Shown here piece after piece: positions 35,779 through 45,104 of a DNA stretch of 64,000 bases (the stretch's first letter is position 1; the number at the start of each line of letters is the position of its first letter). The DNA lies in NCBI RefSeq assembly GCF_051251695.1, contig NZ_JBPOEU010000006.1, positions 1 through 64,000 of the forward strand, read 5' to 3'. The DNA is from Maritalea sp051251695 (GTDB lineage: Bacteria > Pseudomonadota > Alphaproteobacteria > Rhizobiales > Devosiaceae). Below the pieces are notes generated by a model. It saw only the letters and a program-made list of their open reading frames with translations. It did not search any database and was not told the origin of the DNA. Position numbers and translations under genes: made by a program.

Positions 35779-36506
35779 GCCAAACCCAATTGCACCAACA
35801 AGCCCAGCCTCATCAACAAGCGTCACAATTTGATGGTTTCGCGCTGGAATTTGCCGGGCAGCGCCTTCTTGCATTGACTTCCGGGGCGCTTTATTGGCCA
35901 GAAATCGAGACGCTGTTGGTGGCAGATTTGCATTTGGAAAAAATGTCCTCCTATGCCAAATCACGCCAGTTTTTACCGCCATACGATACCGGCGCAACGC
36001 TCAACCGTTTGGCCTGTGATATCAAGGCAACAGGTGCCAAATCACTTATTGCGTTGGGGGATAGCTTTCATCGCGACGAGGGGACGACCACTCTTAATAT
36101 TCATGACGCGGACTTACTTGCTGGGCTAACTCAATCTGTCGACTGGCTTTGGCTCGCCGGCAATCATGATCCCAGTGAGCATGAACTTGGTGGACGGTGC
36201 AGTGAAAGCGCCGCCATCGGCGGTCTGATTTTGTCCCATGAACCATCAGGTAAAATCGAACACCAAATTGCCGGGCATCTTCACCCGGCAGCGAGGGTGA
36301 GCATTAATGGCAGATCAATCCGTAGGGCGTGTTTTGTATATGATCACACCAGAATGATTATGCCGGCTTATGGAGTTTCCACAGGCAGTTTAAACGTTCT
36401 AGATCCAGCATTCTCGTCTGTGATTGATCGCCGTCAAATGCAGGTCGCGGTGTTGGGTAAAGATCAAATTTATCTCGTAGGTCGCAGACATCTTATTGGG
36501 CGCTAA
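35775..36506 (+). CDS. pdeM: Ligase-associated metallophosphoesterase PdeM
   Basis: 243 residues. The calcineurin-like metal sites are visible in order: DLHLEK, ALGDSFH, LAGNHDP, SHEP and GHLHP. Family members are partners of Lhr-like helicases in DNA damage response cassettes and have phosphodiesterase activity. The start overlaps the GNAT stop (ATGA), and its end overlaps the converging GNAT gene by 4 bases. Confidence 0.92.
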   Translation: MSQTQLHQQAQPHQQASQFDGFALEFAGQRLLALTSGALYWPEIETLLVADLHLEKMSSYAKSRQFLPPYDTGATLNRLACDIKATGAKSLIALGDSFHRDEGTTTLNIHDADLLAGLTQSVDWLWLAGNHDPSEHELGGRCSESAAIGGLILSHEPSGKIEHQIAGHLHPAARVSINGRSIRRACFVYDHTRMIMPAYGVSTGSLNVLDPAFSSVIDRRQMQVAVLGKDQIYLVGRRHLIGR

Positions 36507-36946
36507 AAGCGAACCTGAAACCCGGTTTTGTTTTGCTTAAAACCAGAAGCTTCATAGAAATGAAGCGTTTCCGGTCTTGTACTTCCCGTCATCAACATCA
36601 GTTTGTAGCAACCTGCTTGTCGTGCGCGTTCTGTTGCGGATGCGAGAACTTGTCTGCCAAAACCAAGTCGGCGATGATCTTTGTGGGTTACGACATTTTC
36701 GATCAACCCGAACGGGCGGCATCCACGCGTTAAATTTGACATGATGTAGAGTGTGCAAACAGCCACGATAACGCCATCAAGTTCACTCACGATGAGTTGT
36801 TGGGTGGGATCATCAAGCGTATGTGCCAACGCGCTTTTAAATGCAGGTTCTGAAACTGGCGGTTCATTTGGATGCAAATGCGCGTAAATTTCGCGCAAAG
36901 CAATAACATCGCGGATAGCCGCGTTTCGTATCTCGCTTTTAAGCAT
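36503..36946 (-). CDS. GNAT-family N-acetyltransferase
   Basis: 147 residues. VVTHKDHRRLGFGRQVLASATE is the acetyl-CoA loop (Q/RxxGxG/A type, here RRLGFG), followed by LMLMTGSTRPETLHFYEASGF. The substrate is unknown. An in-frame TTG at 36967 would extend it into the preceding DUF3429 gene; the ATG at 36946 was chosen, without a convincing ribosome site for either. It is the last gene of a four-gene minus-strand group. Confidence 0.85.
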   Translation of the reverse strand: MLKSEIRNAAIRDVIALREIYAHLHPNEPPVSEPAFKSALAHTLDDPTQQLIVSELDGVIVAVCTLYIMSNLTRGCRPFGLIENVVTHKDHRRLGFGRQVLASATERARQAGCYKLMLMTGSTRPETLHFYEASGFKQNKTGFQVRF

Positions 36947-36950
36947 CAAA

Positions 36951-37403
36951 CTAGAAAAACCTCGCAATGATGATGAGGATGAGCGTTACGCAAACCAACC
37001 ACGTTAAGACCGCGCGCAACCGTGCATAGGATTGGGGAACCCGGCCGCGCATGCCGGAAAGGACGTCCCAAATCCCGTGGGCAGCAAATCCAAACGTCAG
37101 CAAAACAAGACCCACACTAACCGGCATTAACAGCATCACAAATCCAGCAATCGCGCCAAACGTGCCCACAATATAGGTGAGCTCCGAACCAGCTCCGCCC
37201 TGAAGTCGAATGCCCCAGCGGATGCCACCGAGAAAAGATAAAATCAGTGCGCCATAACCCACCAACGCCCGTTCAAACATCACGCTTTCAAAAGGAGAAA
37301 TCGCTGGTATGAGAGTGAACAACAAGCCAAGGAGAAATGGTATCCAGCCAGCCAATGCAGCAAACGCAACGGTTCTGGACCAAAAAAGGGGCAAATTGGA
37401 CAT
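36951..37403 (-). CDS. DUF3429 membrane protein
   Basis: 150 residues with about five membrane helices. GYGALILSFLGGIRWGI is the hallmark of DUF3429 proteins, which are of unknown function. It sits 5 bases after the TIGR02186 gene, in the same direction. Confidence 0.88.
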   Translation of the reverse strand: MSNLPLFWSRTVAFAALAGWIPFLLGLLFTLIPAISPFESVMFERALVGYGALILSFLGGIRWGIRLQGGAGSELTYIVGTFGAIAGFVMLLMPVSVGLVLLTFGFAAHGIWDVLSGMRGRVPQSYARLRAVLTWLVCVTLILIIIARFF

Positions 37404-37408
37404 GTCTG

Positions 37409-38173
37409 TTACCTCCTAAATGCGACGCCGCTCAGCCATCCGGTAAATATCGCCAGTAAAACGCACACAAGCCCATATAGGAATGAATGGTCTTTTGCGG
37501 ACGAAGACAGAAATCGTTCAAATCCAACGGTGCGAACAGAAAAGCGTTGTGCTTTTTTGGCTTTAAGTTGCCCATCCTTAAACAGGTGGGTGATTGCGAT
37601 ATAGTTGCCGTTCGGTACATGCGCTGGCAGTTCAATCCGCGCCGAATAAAAGGTGTTGGAGTGAAAAATGACCCCGTGGTCGATCCTTTTATAAAGGTCT
37701 TGCTCTTCCATCAGCCGAATAAGTTCTTGGCTAAACTCGCTGATTTTCGCCGCGTCTCCTCTGGGTTGCAGAAATGGCGCACTGTCAAATGCGAGGCCGT
37801 TCACCGACAATTCTTCAAGGTTCGCTATTTGATCAACAGGCAAATTTGAAATCAGGTGAAAGAACGAAGGGAAGTTGTTGAACGCAACTTCTTCTCCATT
37901 CAGCCAAACACCAAACTGATTGGTTTTGCGTCGGGCAACCCGTGTGGATGTAGGGCCGCGCACGGCAATGACGATGTGATAATCATTGGTGACTTGTTCG
38001 GCGTCGCCATCAAACGCATTTTCAATATTGCCAAAGAACGTGATTTCTTCCCCGGCAAAGGTTGAGTTGATTGAGATTTCTGGGTCTGAGCTGGCAGCCA
38101 CCAGCCGTTGCGCATTTGCTTCCGCCACAAGAAAAAACGTAAATACGGCTGAAAATAAGGCCCTTACGATCAC
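37409..38173 (-). CDS. TIGR02186-family exported membrane-anchored protein
   Basis: 254 residues. A signal peptide (about 1-21, ending AEANA) precedes SSDPEISINSTFAGEEITFFG and a long periplasmic domain. A C-terminal membrane helix (about 230-250) is followed by two Arg. This matches the TIGR02186 family of alphaproteobacteria, which is usually found beside a TauE/SafE permease as here; the start overlaps that gene's stop by 4 bases. It probably works with the permease at the inner membrane. Confidence 0.88.
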   Translation of the reverse strand: MIVRALFSAVFTFFLVAEANAQRLVAASSDPEISINSTFAGEEITFFGNIENAFDGDAEQVTNDYHIVIAVRGPTSTRVARRKTNQFGVWLNGEEVAFNNFPSFFHLISNLPVDQIANLEELSVNGLAFDSAPFLQPRGDAAKISEFSQELIRLMEEQDLYKRIDHGVIFHSNTFYSARIELPAHVPNGNYIAITHLFKDGQLKAKKAQRFSVRTVGFERFLSSSAKDHSFLYGLVCVLLAIFTGWLSGVAFRR

Positions 38174-39099
38174 GTCACACTTCCTAACAACACCGTCATG
38201 GAAAACGGATCAGATGGAGTGAGCAAAAGAGACAGTGCAAATCGTATGGCGACGGCCAAAACAATGATTGCCAAGAGGGCACGCAATTGCTCGCCACGTA
38301 AATGTTGTCCCGCAGATGCGCCGAATTGAGCGCCTATGACCGAACCCACCATCAGCGAGAACGCCAGCATGATATCAACAGTTTGACTGTTGACCGCATG
38401 CAAAATTGTTGTGGCCGCCATAATAGCCAGCACCTGCAATAAAGATGTACCAATCACAACCGATCCGGGCACCCTCAAAATATAGATCAATGCGGGCACC
38501 AAAATGAACCCGCCGCCAATACCCAGAAGCGAGCCCAAAAAGCCAATGCTAACGCCAATCATAATGACAGGCAAAACACTGACATAGAGATTTGAGCGTT
38601 TGAACCTCATGCGCAGCGGTAGCCCGTGGACCCAACTGTGCTTCCCAGGTAGCTTGTGCGGTATGGTTTTACCGGCTTTGTGTTTGACCATCGAGCGGAT
38701 GGCTTCCACAAGCATTAGCCCGCCGATGGAACCAAGAAAAATCAAATACCCCAATGAGATAACGAGGTCCAATTGTCCCGCAGCACGCAAAATGCCAAAG
38801 GTCCAGACGCCGCCGAACGCGCCAAATATTCCAGAGAGGATAAGGACAAAAGCCAGTTTGAGGTCAATGCCACCACGTCGCCAATAGGAAAGGGCACCAG
38901 ACGTTGAAGCCGCAACAACCTGACTTGTAACAGAAGCAACGGCAACGGGTGCAGGAATACCAGAAAAAATCAACATTGGGGTGAGCAGAAAACCGCCACC
39001 AACGCCAAACAAACCGGATAGGAAACCAACAGCACCGCCAAGCCCAATCAACATGAATATGTTGAGTGAGATTTCAGCGATGGGCAAATAAAGTTGCAC
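38170..39099 (-). CDS. TauE/SafE-family anion exporter
   Basis: 309 residues with about eight membrane helices. Two GGGFLLTPMLI and GGGFILVPALIYIL repeats, each after a GxLFGVGG or GSLLGIGG loop, define the family. Members move sulfite, sulfoacetate or related organosulfur anions out of cells. The substrate here is unknown. It heads the operon with the TIGR02186, DUF3429 and GNAT genes. Confidence 0.92.
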   Translation of the reverse strand: MQLYLPIAEISLNIFMLIGLGGAVGFLSGLFGVGGGFLLTPMLIFSGIPAPVAVASVTSQVVAASTSGALSYWRRGGIDLKLAFVLILSGIFGAFGGVWTFGILRAAGQLDLVISLGYLIFLGSIGGLMLVEAIRSMVKHKAGKTIPHKLPGKHSWVHGLPLRMRFKRSNLYVSVLPVIMIGVSIGFLGSLLGIGGGFILVPALIYILRVPGSVVIGTSLLQVLAIMAATTILHAVNSQTVDIMLAFSLMVGSVIGAQFGASAGQHLRGEQLRALLAIIVLAVAIRFALSLLLTPSDPFSMTVLLGSVT

Positions 39100-39223
39100 G
39101 GCAGAGCATCCCGGTTAATTGCGCTCGATTGCATCAGGGTTTAGGCCGCAGTTATTGCCCTGTCAATCGCGGAAAATGGGCTATTAGCCCCAGAAAACCA
39201 AATAGCGCGTTCACCCAGCCGAA

Positions 39224-42200
39224 TTATACTGGCTGGCTGCTTAAAACCGTAAGAAGACGCGGGTTGATCTTGCCACTTTCACCCATTCCAAGGGTCCGTT
39301 CAAACTGACGGATCGCTTCACGGGTTTTGGGACCAATCACACCGTCCGGCTTGCCCAAATCAAAACCCAATTTGCTTAGGGCAATCTGCACATTAAGGAC
39401 AATCTTTTGCGCGCCGATTTCTTCACCGGGATTGAACGACTTTGACCACGTCCCTATCGGGGCGTAATTGGCGATCAAATTGATCGGGGTAAACTGCCAT
39501 TTCTCAAGTTCTTGTTTTATGGACTGCATTTGCGCTGCGTCGATTGAGCGTGCAACGTCATCACGCGCTTTCGCCGCGTCTTTGTCGCCACTTTGGGCCG
39601 CGATTGAGAACCATTTATACGATAGTCCGAAGTCTTGGCTGACACCTAATCCGCGTGCGTAGAGCATACCAAGATTAAACTGACTATCTAAAACGCCGCG
39701 TTTAGCCGCTTCTTCAAACCAGCGTGCAGCAGCATTGAAATCCCGTTCTTCATCAGGCGCACTGGCGTTCAGCGCTGCGAGATTATGCATACCCATGCGG
39801 TTGCCTGCTTCAGCAGAGCGCAAATACCATAATTTGGCTTGCTCTAAATTTCTTTCAACGCCCATGCCGTGTTCATATGCCGTGCCCAGACGATATTGCG
39901 CTGCCGCATAGCCATTGGCCGCTGCGCGCTCGAACCATTTGAAAGCAGCTTGAGAATCTTTGGCAACGGCTTTGCCTTCAGAATAGATCATCGCCACTTC
40001 ATATTGAGCGCGGGGGTCGCCATTTGCTGCGGCCTCACGCAATGCAACTGGCCCGACTTCTTCATTTGGCATGGAAACGGAAATAGGGGACTTCGGAATG
40101 CTTGCTGTAATTGTTGAGCTATCAACGATTTGCGGTGTTGGCGCTGTTAGAGCGATATCTTGATCACTCAAACTTGCCATATCGGTAAGCGCAGCCATTT
40201 CGTTGGGCATGGTTTGCTGCCCATTCAATGCTGTTTCCACCTCAGTCAGACTGATTTGTCGCGGTGCTTCACTTACGTCCGCAGATTCTAAACCGGTAGG
40301 GATTTCTTGGGTAGAGTCTGTTGTGCCCTTGTCCAAAACCAAGTTTGCGGTCATCGCAATAATGACAACAACTGAAGCCGCCAGCAAAATCGGTTGGCGG
40401 TTGCGCGTTAGAAAGCTTTCTTGACCTTGTGCGTCTAAAAGCTCCTGCGTGTCTTGGTCATCATCATCATCCGATTCAAATGTGCTTCGCGGCTTTGGCG
40501 CTTTAGCAAGTGATTGAGGTCGCGCAGGTTCAGGCCCTACTGAAAGCGTTTTAGCGCGCTCGTCGACTTGCTCATTGCTCTGTGAGTGCTCTTTTATTGC
40601 CGGAGGCTGCTCAATTTGAGGTTCATGTTTGGAAGTGGTTTCGTTTAAAGCTTCAGCGTCATCGGTGTCCGGTTTGGGTGTTTTAACCGCCTTGATGCGC
40701 TCAAGAGCACGCCCCAATAAACCACCATTTGGTTTGGGTTCAGCTTCGTTTGACCGTTCCAATGATGCGCGTCGCGCGGCTGCAATAAAGCTCTCACGAG
40801 AACGATCTTGGGTGGGTTCTTCGCGAGCAGTTCTCACTTCCGGCTCAACTCGACCAACTGGCATCGGCGCAGGTGTTTCAGCTTGTGCAGTTGCCAATGA
40901 GGATCTTGGCAAGGGTGGCGTGTCTTTCGCCTGACTAAGCGGTACAAATTTTGGTTTTGCCGACGCGACCAACTCGTCAGAAACCGCTGGTTCGGTAACT
41001 TTTTGAGGTGTTGGAATTGGCTTTGGCGCCGTTTTGATTTCAGGTTCCGCAACAACTCTGGCTGGCGCAATGTGGTTTTGTAGCGCTGGGGGTTGTGCAG
41101 ATATCGATTTGGTCGAAAGCGTTTCAAGCCGTTTTAGGCTGCTTGTCAACTTGTTTTCAATGGCGCGTAAACCATCAAATCTATCAGCGCTGTCGTTCGG
41201 CAACTGCCCATGTAAACGCTCTATCGCGTCTGAAATGCGCTGTTCCATGGCTTGAAGGGCAACCGGCGTTACATCATCACCCGCACTCACTTGTGATCCC
41301 GTGCGATGAATTTGGCTGAGTGTTTCACTCAATCGTGCTTCCATCGCCTTTAGGGCCGAAACAGTTTTGTCTGAACCATCGCTTCCTGAATTTGAAGATT
41401 GAATATCAGCAATACCTGAAATGGCTTGGGTTATTCTGTCTTCCATTTCCTCAAGCCGAGCAGACAAATCAGAATGGTCCGGAGCGATATTGGGAAGTCC
41501 ACCTTGTGTGGCAAAGTCATCTAGCCGACTTTCAAGGGCGGTAAAGCGCGGCTCAAGTGCGTTAACCAGCTGGCCGCGCAACCCTTGCATTTCACGTTTA
41601 ACATCACCGGTTAAGCTGCCGTTTTGCCCTTGATCCATGGCTGAAAGACGCTGCGAGACACTTTCGATTTGTGCCAAAATAGCTTGATTTTGAGCGTAAC
41701 TTTGGTCCTGATCATGGTGTTTTTGCATGCCATCAACTGCACGCGCGATGCTGCCAATCCCTTTGGCGATTGTTTCAATGCTGGAGTTGGGACGATCAAT
41801 GCTTTGCTCTAAAGTATCAAACTTTTCATAAATCGCGCGGATGCTTTTTTCAATTCGCTCTTGTCCGGCTTGGCTGTCTTGGTTCGTGTCTGATGTTTTG
41901 AGCTGTTCGATATGGCCAATTTGCCGAACCTGTAGTTCTGCAAGGCGCTCAAGTGCATATTGTAGATTGTCTAGTTGATCGCTTAGCGCATCGGCTTGTG
42001 GGGTCTGATGCTCACCAATATTGGCGCTCAGCTGACTAATTTGGTTTTCAATGCGCGAAAAGCTGTCGCCAGCCGGCATCTGGCCAGCCAGATCGCGAAC
42101 GCTGCGGTGCAGGCCCTCAATTTGCCCTGTCAATTCAGCGATATTCTGCGTTTGACGGTCCTGATTTTGGGGTGGACGGTCAGGCCGTGCAGCTTCGCGT

Positions 42201-42640
42201 CTAAATGGCTGAGAAGTAGACCGCAAATGGCGCGCATCAGCAAGTTCACTGGCGTCGATCTGTTGGGTCGAAGCGCGAATTTGTGCGATTGCGTCGTCTA
42301 GCTTGTTGCTGTTGCTGTTCCTGACAGCGTTCTGGTTTTTCTTTTTCTTCTTCTTTTTGGGCTTTTCTTGTTTTCCACCCAACCGATTAACAGCAGTCTG
42401 AACATTGAATAATGCTTCTTGCCGACGCAATTCCATTTGTTCGGTCCCGCTCATTGAGCGGGCGACATCAATGTTTTGCGTCGTCTCATAAGGGCTGTCG
42501 CCTTCAAATTCTGTGATCTGGTCTTGAACTTGGCCCAGCAAATCCTCAAGCTCGTTCTTTAGCGCGTCCCAAGGTTGGGGGGCGTTGTTGTAACGGCTTG
42601 CTTGTTGCCCTAAGGCATTTTGAGGACGGCGTCTTGGCAT
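39224..42640 (-). CDS. PodJ-like polar organiser with Sel1 repeats and peptidoglycan-binding domain
   Basis: 1138 residues. The cytoplasmic part (about 1-745) is coiled coil and low complexity, with a run of seven Lys near residue 100 (KPKKKKKKKNQ) and many Gln-rich heptads. One membrane helix (about 748-768, ILLAASVVVIIAMTANLVL) follows. The periplasmic part holds three to four Sel1 repeats (about 865-1010, e.g. AQYRLGTAYEHGMGV) and a peptidoglycan-binding domain (about 1085-1135, GVIGPKTREAIRQFE). This order matches PodJ, which localises polar proteins in Caulobacter and rhizobia. The exact orthology is not proven. Confidence 0.85.
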   Translation of the reverse strand: MPRRRPQNALGQQASRYNNAPQPWDALKNELEDLLGQVQDQITEFEGDSPYETTQNIDVARSMSGTEQMELRRQEALFNVQTAVNRLGGKQEKPKKKKKKKNQNAVRNSNSNKLDDAIAQIRASTQQIDASELADARHLRSTSQPFRREAARPDRPPQNQDRQTQNIAELTGQIEGLHRSVRDLAGQMPAGDSFSRIENQISQLSANIGEHQTPQADALSDQLDNLQYALERLAELQVRQIGHIEQLKTSDTNQDSQAGQERIEKSIRAIYEKFDTLEQSIDRPNSSIETIAKGIGSIARAVDGMQKHHDQDQSYAQNQAILAQIESVSQRLSAMDQGQNGSLTGDVKREMQGLRGQLVNALEPRFTALESRLDDFATQGGLPNIAPDHSDLSARLEEMEDRITQAISGIADIQSSNSGSDGSDKTVSALKAMEARLSETLSQIHRTGSQVSAGDDVTPVALQAMEQRISDAIERLHGQLPNDSADRFDGLRAIENKLTSSLKRLETLSTKSISAQPPALQNHIAPARVVAEPEIKTAPKPIPTPQKVTEPAVSDELVASAKPKFVPLSQAKDTPPLPRSSLATAQAETPAPMPVGRVEPEVRTAREEPTQDRSRESFIAAARRASLERSNEAEPKPNGGLLGRALERIKAVKTPKPDTDDAEALNETTSKHEPQIEQPPAIKEHSQSNEQVDERAKTLSVGPEPARPQSLAKAPKPRSTFESDDDDDQDTQELLDAQGQESFLTRNRQPILLAASVVVIIAMTANLVLDKGTTDSTQEIPTGLESADVSEAPRQISLTEVETALNGQQTMPNEMAALTDMASLSDQDIALTAPTPQIVDSSTITASIPKSPISVSMPNEEVGPVALREAAANGDPRAQYEVAMIYSEGKAVAKDSQAAFKWFERAAANGYAAAQYRLGTAYEHGMGVERNLEQAKLWYLRSAEAGNRMGMHNLAALNASAPDEERDFNAAARWFEEAAKRGVLDSQFNLGMLYARGLGVSQDFGLSYKWFSIAAQSGDKDAAKARDDVARSIDAAQMQSIKQELEKWQFTPINLIANYAPIGTWSKSFNPGEEIGAQKIVLNVQIALSKLGFDLGKPDGVIGPKTREAIRQFERTLGMGESGKINPRLLTVLSSQPV

Positions 42641-42714
42641 TTTCTATCCACTTATCGGCGACAAATTCTGCGCCTTGATATCTAGTTCTCGAACGCACCT
42701 ACCATTCAGCGAAC

Positions 42715-42733
42715 ATGGTAAAGAAGCTGTTAA
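42715..42733 (-). promoter_or_regulatory. Possible CtrA-type site upstream of the PodJ-like gene
   Basis: The minus strand reads TTAACAGCTTCTTTACCAT, close to the known CtrA pattern TTAA-N7-TTAACCAT with one mismatch in the second half. It lies about 75 bases before the ATG. The match is by eye only. Confidence 0.35.
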
Positions 42734-42862
42734 TTCCTTGTGCAAATTGAAGATAATCGCCCCAGTTTCGTCACATAACTGTCAAAACGGTGCAAAATAT
42801 GCCAAAGACCGATCAGGTTTTTGATCATCGAATTGAACAATCCAACGTCATAGAGGAACGAG

Positions 42863-43270
42863 ATGTCAGCGAATGTCGGCGGTGGACACGTATATACAAT
42901 CGGTGATTTGGCCGATTTTTTTGGCATTACGCATCGTGCTTTGCGGTTTTATGAGGACAAAGGAATGCTCAAGCCCCGGCGCGTGGGGCAAAAACGTCTT
43001 TATTCGAGCAAGGACAGAACCAAGCTCCGTCTCATTCTAAACGGCAAACAAATCGGCATGACCATCCGCGAAATTCAGGCGTTCTTGGAAAGCTATGAAT
43101 TGCGCGACGGCAACGAAAGGCAGATGCGAAAAGCGCTCGCCAAAATCAGATCGCAACGCCTGTTGCTCAAGCAGCGACGTGAGAGCATAGATATTAGTCT
43201 ACAAGAATTAGAACGCGTTGAAAAAATTATCGCCGGTATGGTTGAAGCTGAGGCCACGCTGGACGAGTAG
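42863..43270 (+). CDS. MerR-family transcriptional regulator
   Basis: 135 residues. The N-terminal winged helix is IGDLADFFGITHRALRFYED, then KGMLKPRRVGQKRLYSSKD, the MerR signature. A long dimerisation helix (about 75-125) follows. There are no metal-binding cysteines at the C-terminus, so it is not a metal sensor of the MerR/CueR type; the ligand is unknown. It faces away from the PodJ-like gene and has no clear target next to it. Confidence 0.92.
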   Translation: MSANVGGGHVYTIGDLADFFGITHRALRFYEDKGMLKPRRVGQKRLYSSKDRTKLRLILNGKQIGMTIREIQAFLESYELRDGNERQMRKALAKIRSQRLLLKQRRESIDISLQELERVEKIIAGMVEAEATLDE

Positions 43271-43360
43271 CATGTCACGAGCCTGAAACAGGGTGGCGTG
43301 ACTTGTTCTCCCGCAATTGTTGCGCTACACCAGATTTAGAATGACCGTATAGGAAGCTAA

Positions 43361-44023
43361 ATGCCTGTAAATCGCATCATTATCGCTGACGATCACCCGT
43401 TATTTCGAGCGGCCTTGCGCCAAACAATTGAAGCCGAAAACGGCGCTGATTGTACAATTGAAGAGGCAGGCGATTTAGAAACACTGACCAATTTGCTTGG
43501 GCAAAACCGCGAATGCGACTTGGTGCTGTTGGACCTTGCGATGCCCGGTGTGCGCGGCTTTTCAGGTCTTTTGCTTGTGCGCGCGCAATTCCCAGAAGTG
43601 CCGGTGATGGTTTGTTCCGCAAGTGACGACAGCGCAACAGTTCGCCGTTCGATCGATCTTGGTGCATCCGGATTTCTACCAAAATCTGTCGGACCAGACA
43701 CAATCCATTCCTCCATCAAAACAGTTTTGGATGGCGGCATTTGGGTGCCAGATGGTTTTACTTTTGAAGAAGAAGATGGCGAAATCGCAGACTACACTAA
43801 GCGACTGGCCACGCTTACACCGCAACAATTGCGCGTGTTGATGATGTTGTCAGATGGTTTGATGAACAAGCAAATCGCATATGAATTGACCGTATCAGAG
43901 GCCACGGTAAAGGCCCATGTGTCCGCGATTTTGCAAAAGCTAAATGTTGATAGTCGCACACAGGCTGTAATTGCTGCATCCAAATTGGAACAAGGTCAAA
44001 TCGACGCCGTGCCTAAAGGCTAG
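43361..44023 (+). CDS. LuxR/NarL-type response regulator
   Basis: 220 residues. The receiver has IIIADDHPLFRAALRQ, phosphoacceptor Asp in CDLVLLDLAMPGVRG (about 61) and the Lys in GFLPKSVGPDT. The LuxR helix-turn-helix is LTPQQLRVLMMLSDGLMNKQ followed by VSEATVKAHVSAILQKL. It looks fully competent for phosphorylation. No histidine kinase is directly adjacent, though a hybrid kinase lies 1.4 kb further on. It overlaps the converging ArsR gene by 4 bases. Confidence 0.93.
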   Translation: MPVNRIIIADDHPLFRAALRQTIEAENGADCTIEEAGDLETLTNLLGQNRECDLVLLDLAMPGVRGFSGLLLVRAQFPEVPVMVCSASDDSATVRRSIDLGASGFLPKSVGPDTIHSSIKTVLDGGIWVPDGFTFEEEDGEIADYTKRLATLTPQQLRVLMMLSDGLMNKQIAYELTVSEATVKAHVSAILQKLNVDSRTQAVIAASKLEQGQIDAVPKG

Positions 44024-44706
44024 CCGTTGACAGAACACCAATCTCTAAAAGCTTTTTGGCCTTGCCCGCTAAAAGTGACAATGCGCGAGCTCGGCTCACG
44101 CTTTGCCCATTTGCGTTGATAGATTTGGTCCAATATCGCTTTGCCCAATGTGCCAGCCAGATGGGTGCGTCGTTCGCTCCAATCCAAACATTGTCGGCAA
44201 AGGGGACGTCGCTTGTTGCCAATGACGTTGAGGTCAATGCCAAATTGGGTAAAAAATGCACGCCCGTTTTCGGTTAAATCCAGATCGTCATCTTTTTCAA
44301 GCAAATAACCATTTGCAACTAAACCATCATAAAGCTGGATACCCTTATCGCCTGCCAAATGGTCATAGCAGACCCGTGCATTCCTCATTTGTGGGTCGCG
44401 AGGGCCGGTCCGCGTGCGCAAATGGCCGCGGCTTGCTGCCAAATGCATCAGGCTTTCCAGCACTTTAGCCACATCATCATCGGGCAACGAGTAATAGCGG
44501 TGCCGTCCTTGTTTGCGCTGGCGCACCAATCCACCATCAAACAGTTTGGCAAGGTGTCCACTGGTGGTTTGCAGCGTTACGCCTGCTTCCTGCGCCAATT
44601 CGGTCGCGGTCAACGCCTTGCCACTCATCAATGCGCAAAGAATGTTGGCACGTGCTGGATCGCCAATAAGTTGGCCAATGCGAGATATATCTGGTCCGTC
44701 TTTCAT
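44020..44706 (-). CDS. ArsR-type winged-helix regulator with C-terminal domain
   Basis: 228 residues. The N-terminal ArsR fold (about 1-90) has IGDPARANILCALM, then TATELAQEAGVTLQTTSGHLAKL as recognition helices and HRYYSLPDDDV as the wing. A second domain contains RPLCRQCLDWSERRTHLAG, a CxxC-plus-WSERR block whose cysteines could bind metal or sense redox; this is inference. It is divergent from the NIPSNAP and monooxygenase genes with 71 bases between, which suggests it controls them. Confidence 0.88.
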   Translation of the reverse strand: MKDGPDISRIGQLIGDPARANILCALMSGKALTATELAQEAGVTLQTTSGHLAKLFDGGLVRQRKQGRHRYYSLPDDDVAKVLESLMHLAASRGHLRTRTGPRDPQMRNARVCYDHLAGDKGIQLYDGLVANGYLLEKDDDLDLTENGRAFFTQFGIDLNVIGNKRRPLCRQCLDWSERRTHLAGTLGKAILDQIYQRKWAKREPSSRIVTFSGQGQKAFRDWCSVNG

Positions 44707-44777
44707 AGTTCGATCATAGCCGAAGCATCAGGGTAGTTCAATATGGAATAAGCGGGGAGAATTTGAAAGGTACCAAA

Positions 44778-45104
44778 ATGATTACATGTTTTATTCAATA
44801 TCAAATTGATCCAACAAAGCACGCCCAATTTGTCCAATATGCCCAAAATTGGGGGAAAGCTATTCCCGAGTGCGGTGCAGATCTGATCGGCTATTTTGCA
44901 CCCCATGAAGGTTCTTCTACGTTGGCTTATGGTGTGTATTCGATCAAAGATCTCGCAGCCTACGAACAATATCGAGCGCGGTTGGCAAAGCATCCAATCG
45001 GCAAAGAGAATTATCAATTTGCGCAGAAGGAGAAGTTCATTTTGCGCGAAGAGCGAACATTCCTCAAATGTGCATCTCTGCCGCATAAGCAGCTCACAAC
45101 ATGA
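44778..45104 (+). CDS. NIPSNAP-family protein
   Basis: 108 residues. MITCFIQYQIDPTKHAQFVQ and the IKDLAAYEQYRARLAKHP block match NIPSNAP proteins, small dimeric alpha-beta-barrel proteins of unclear function. The ATG is preceded by AAAGGT; the frame-open TTG at 44763 is unlikely. Its last bases overlap the next gene (ATGA). Confidence 0.85.
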   Translation: MITCFIQYQIDPTKHAQFVQYAQNWGKAIPECGADLIGYFAPHEGSSTLAYGVYSIKDLAAYEQYRARLAKHPIGKENYQFAQKEKFILREERTFLKCASLPHKQLTT

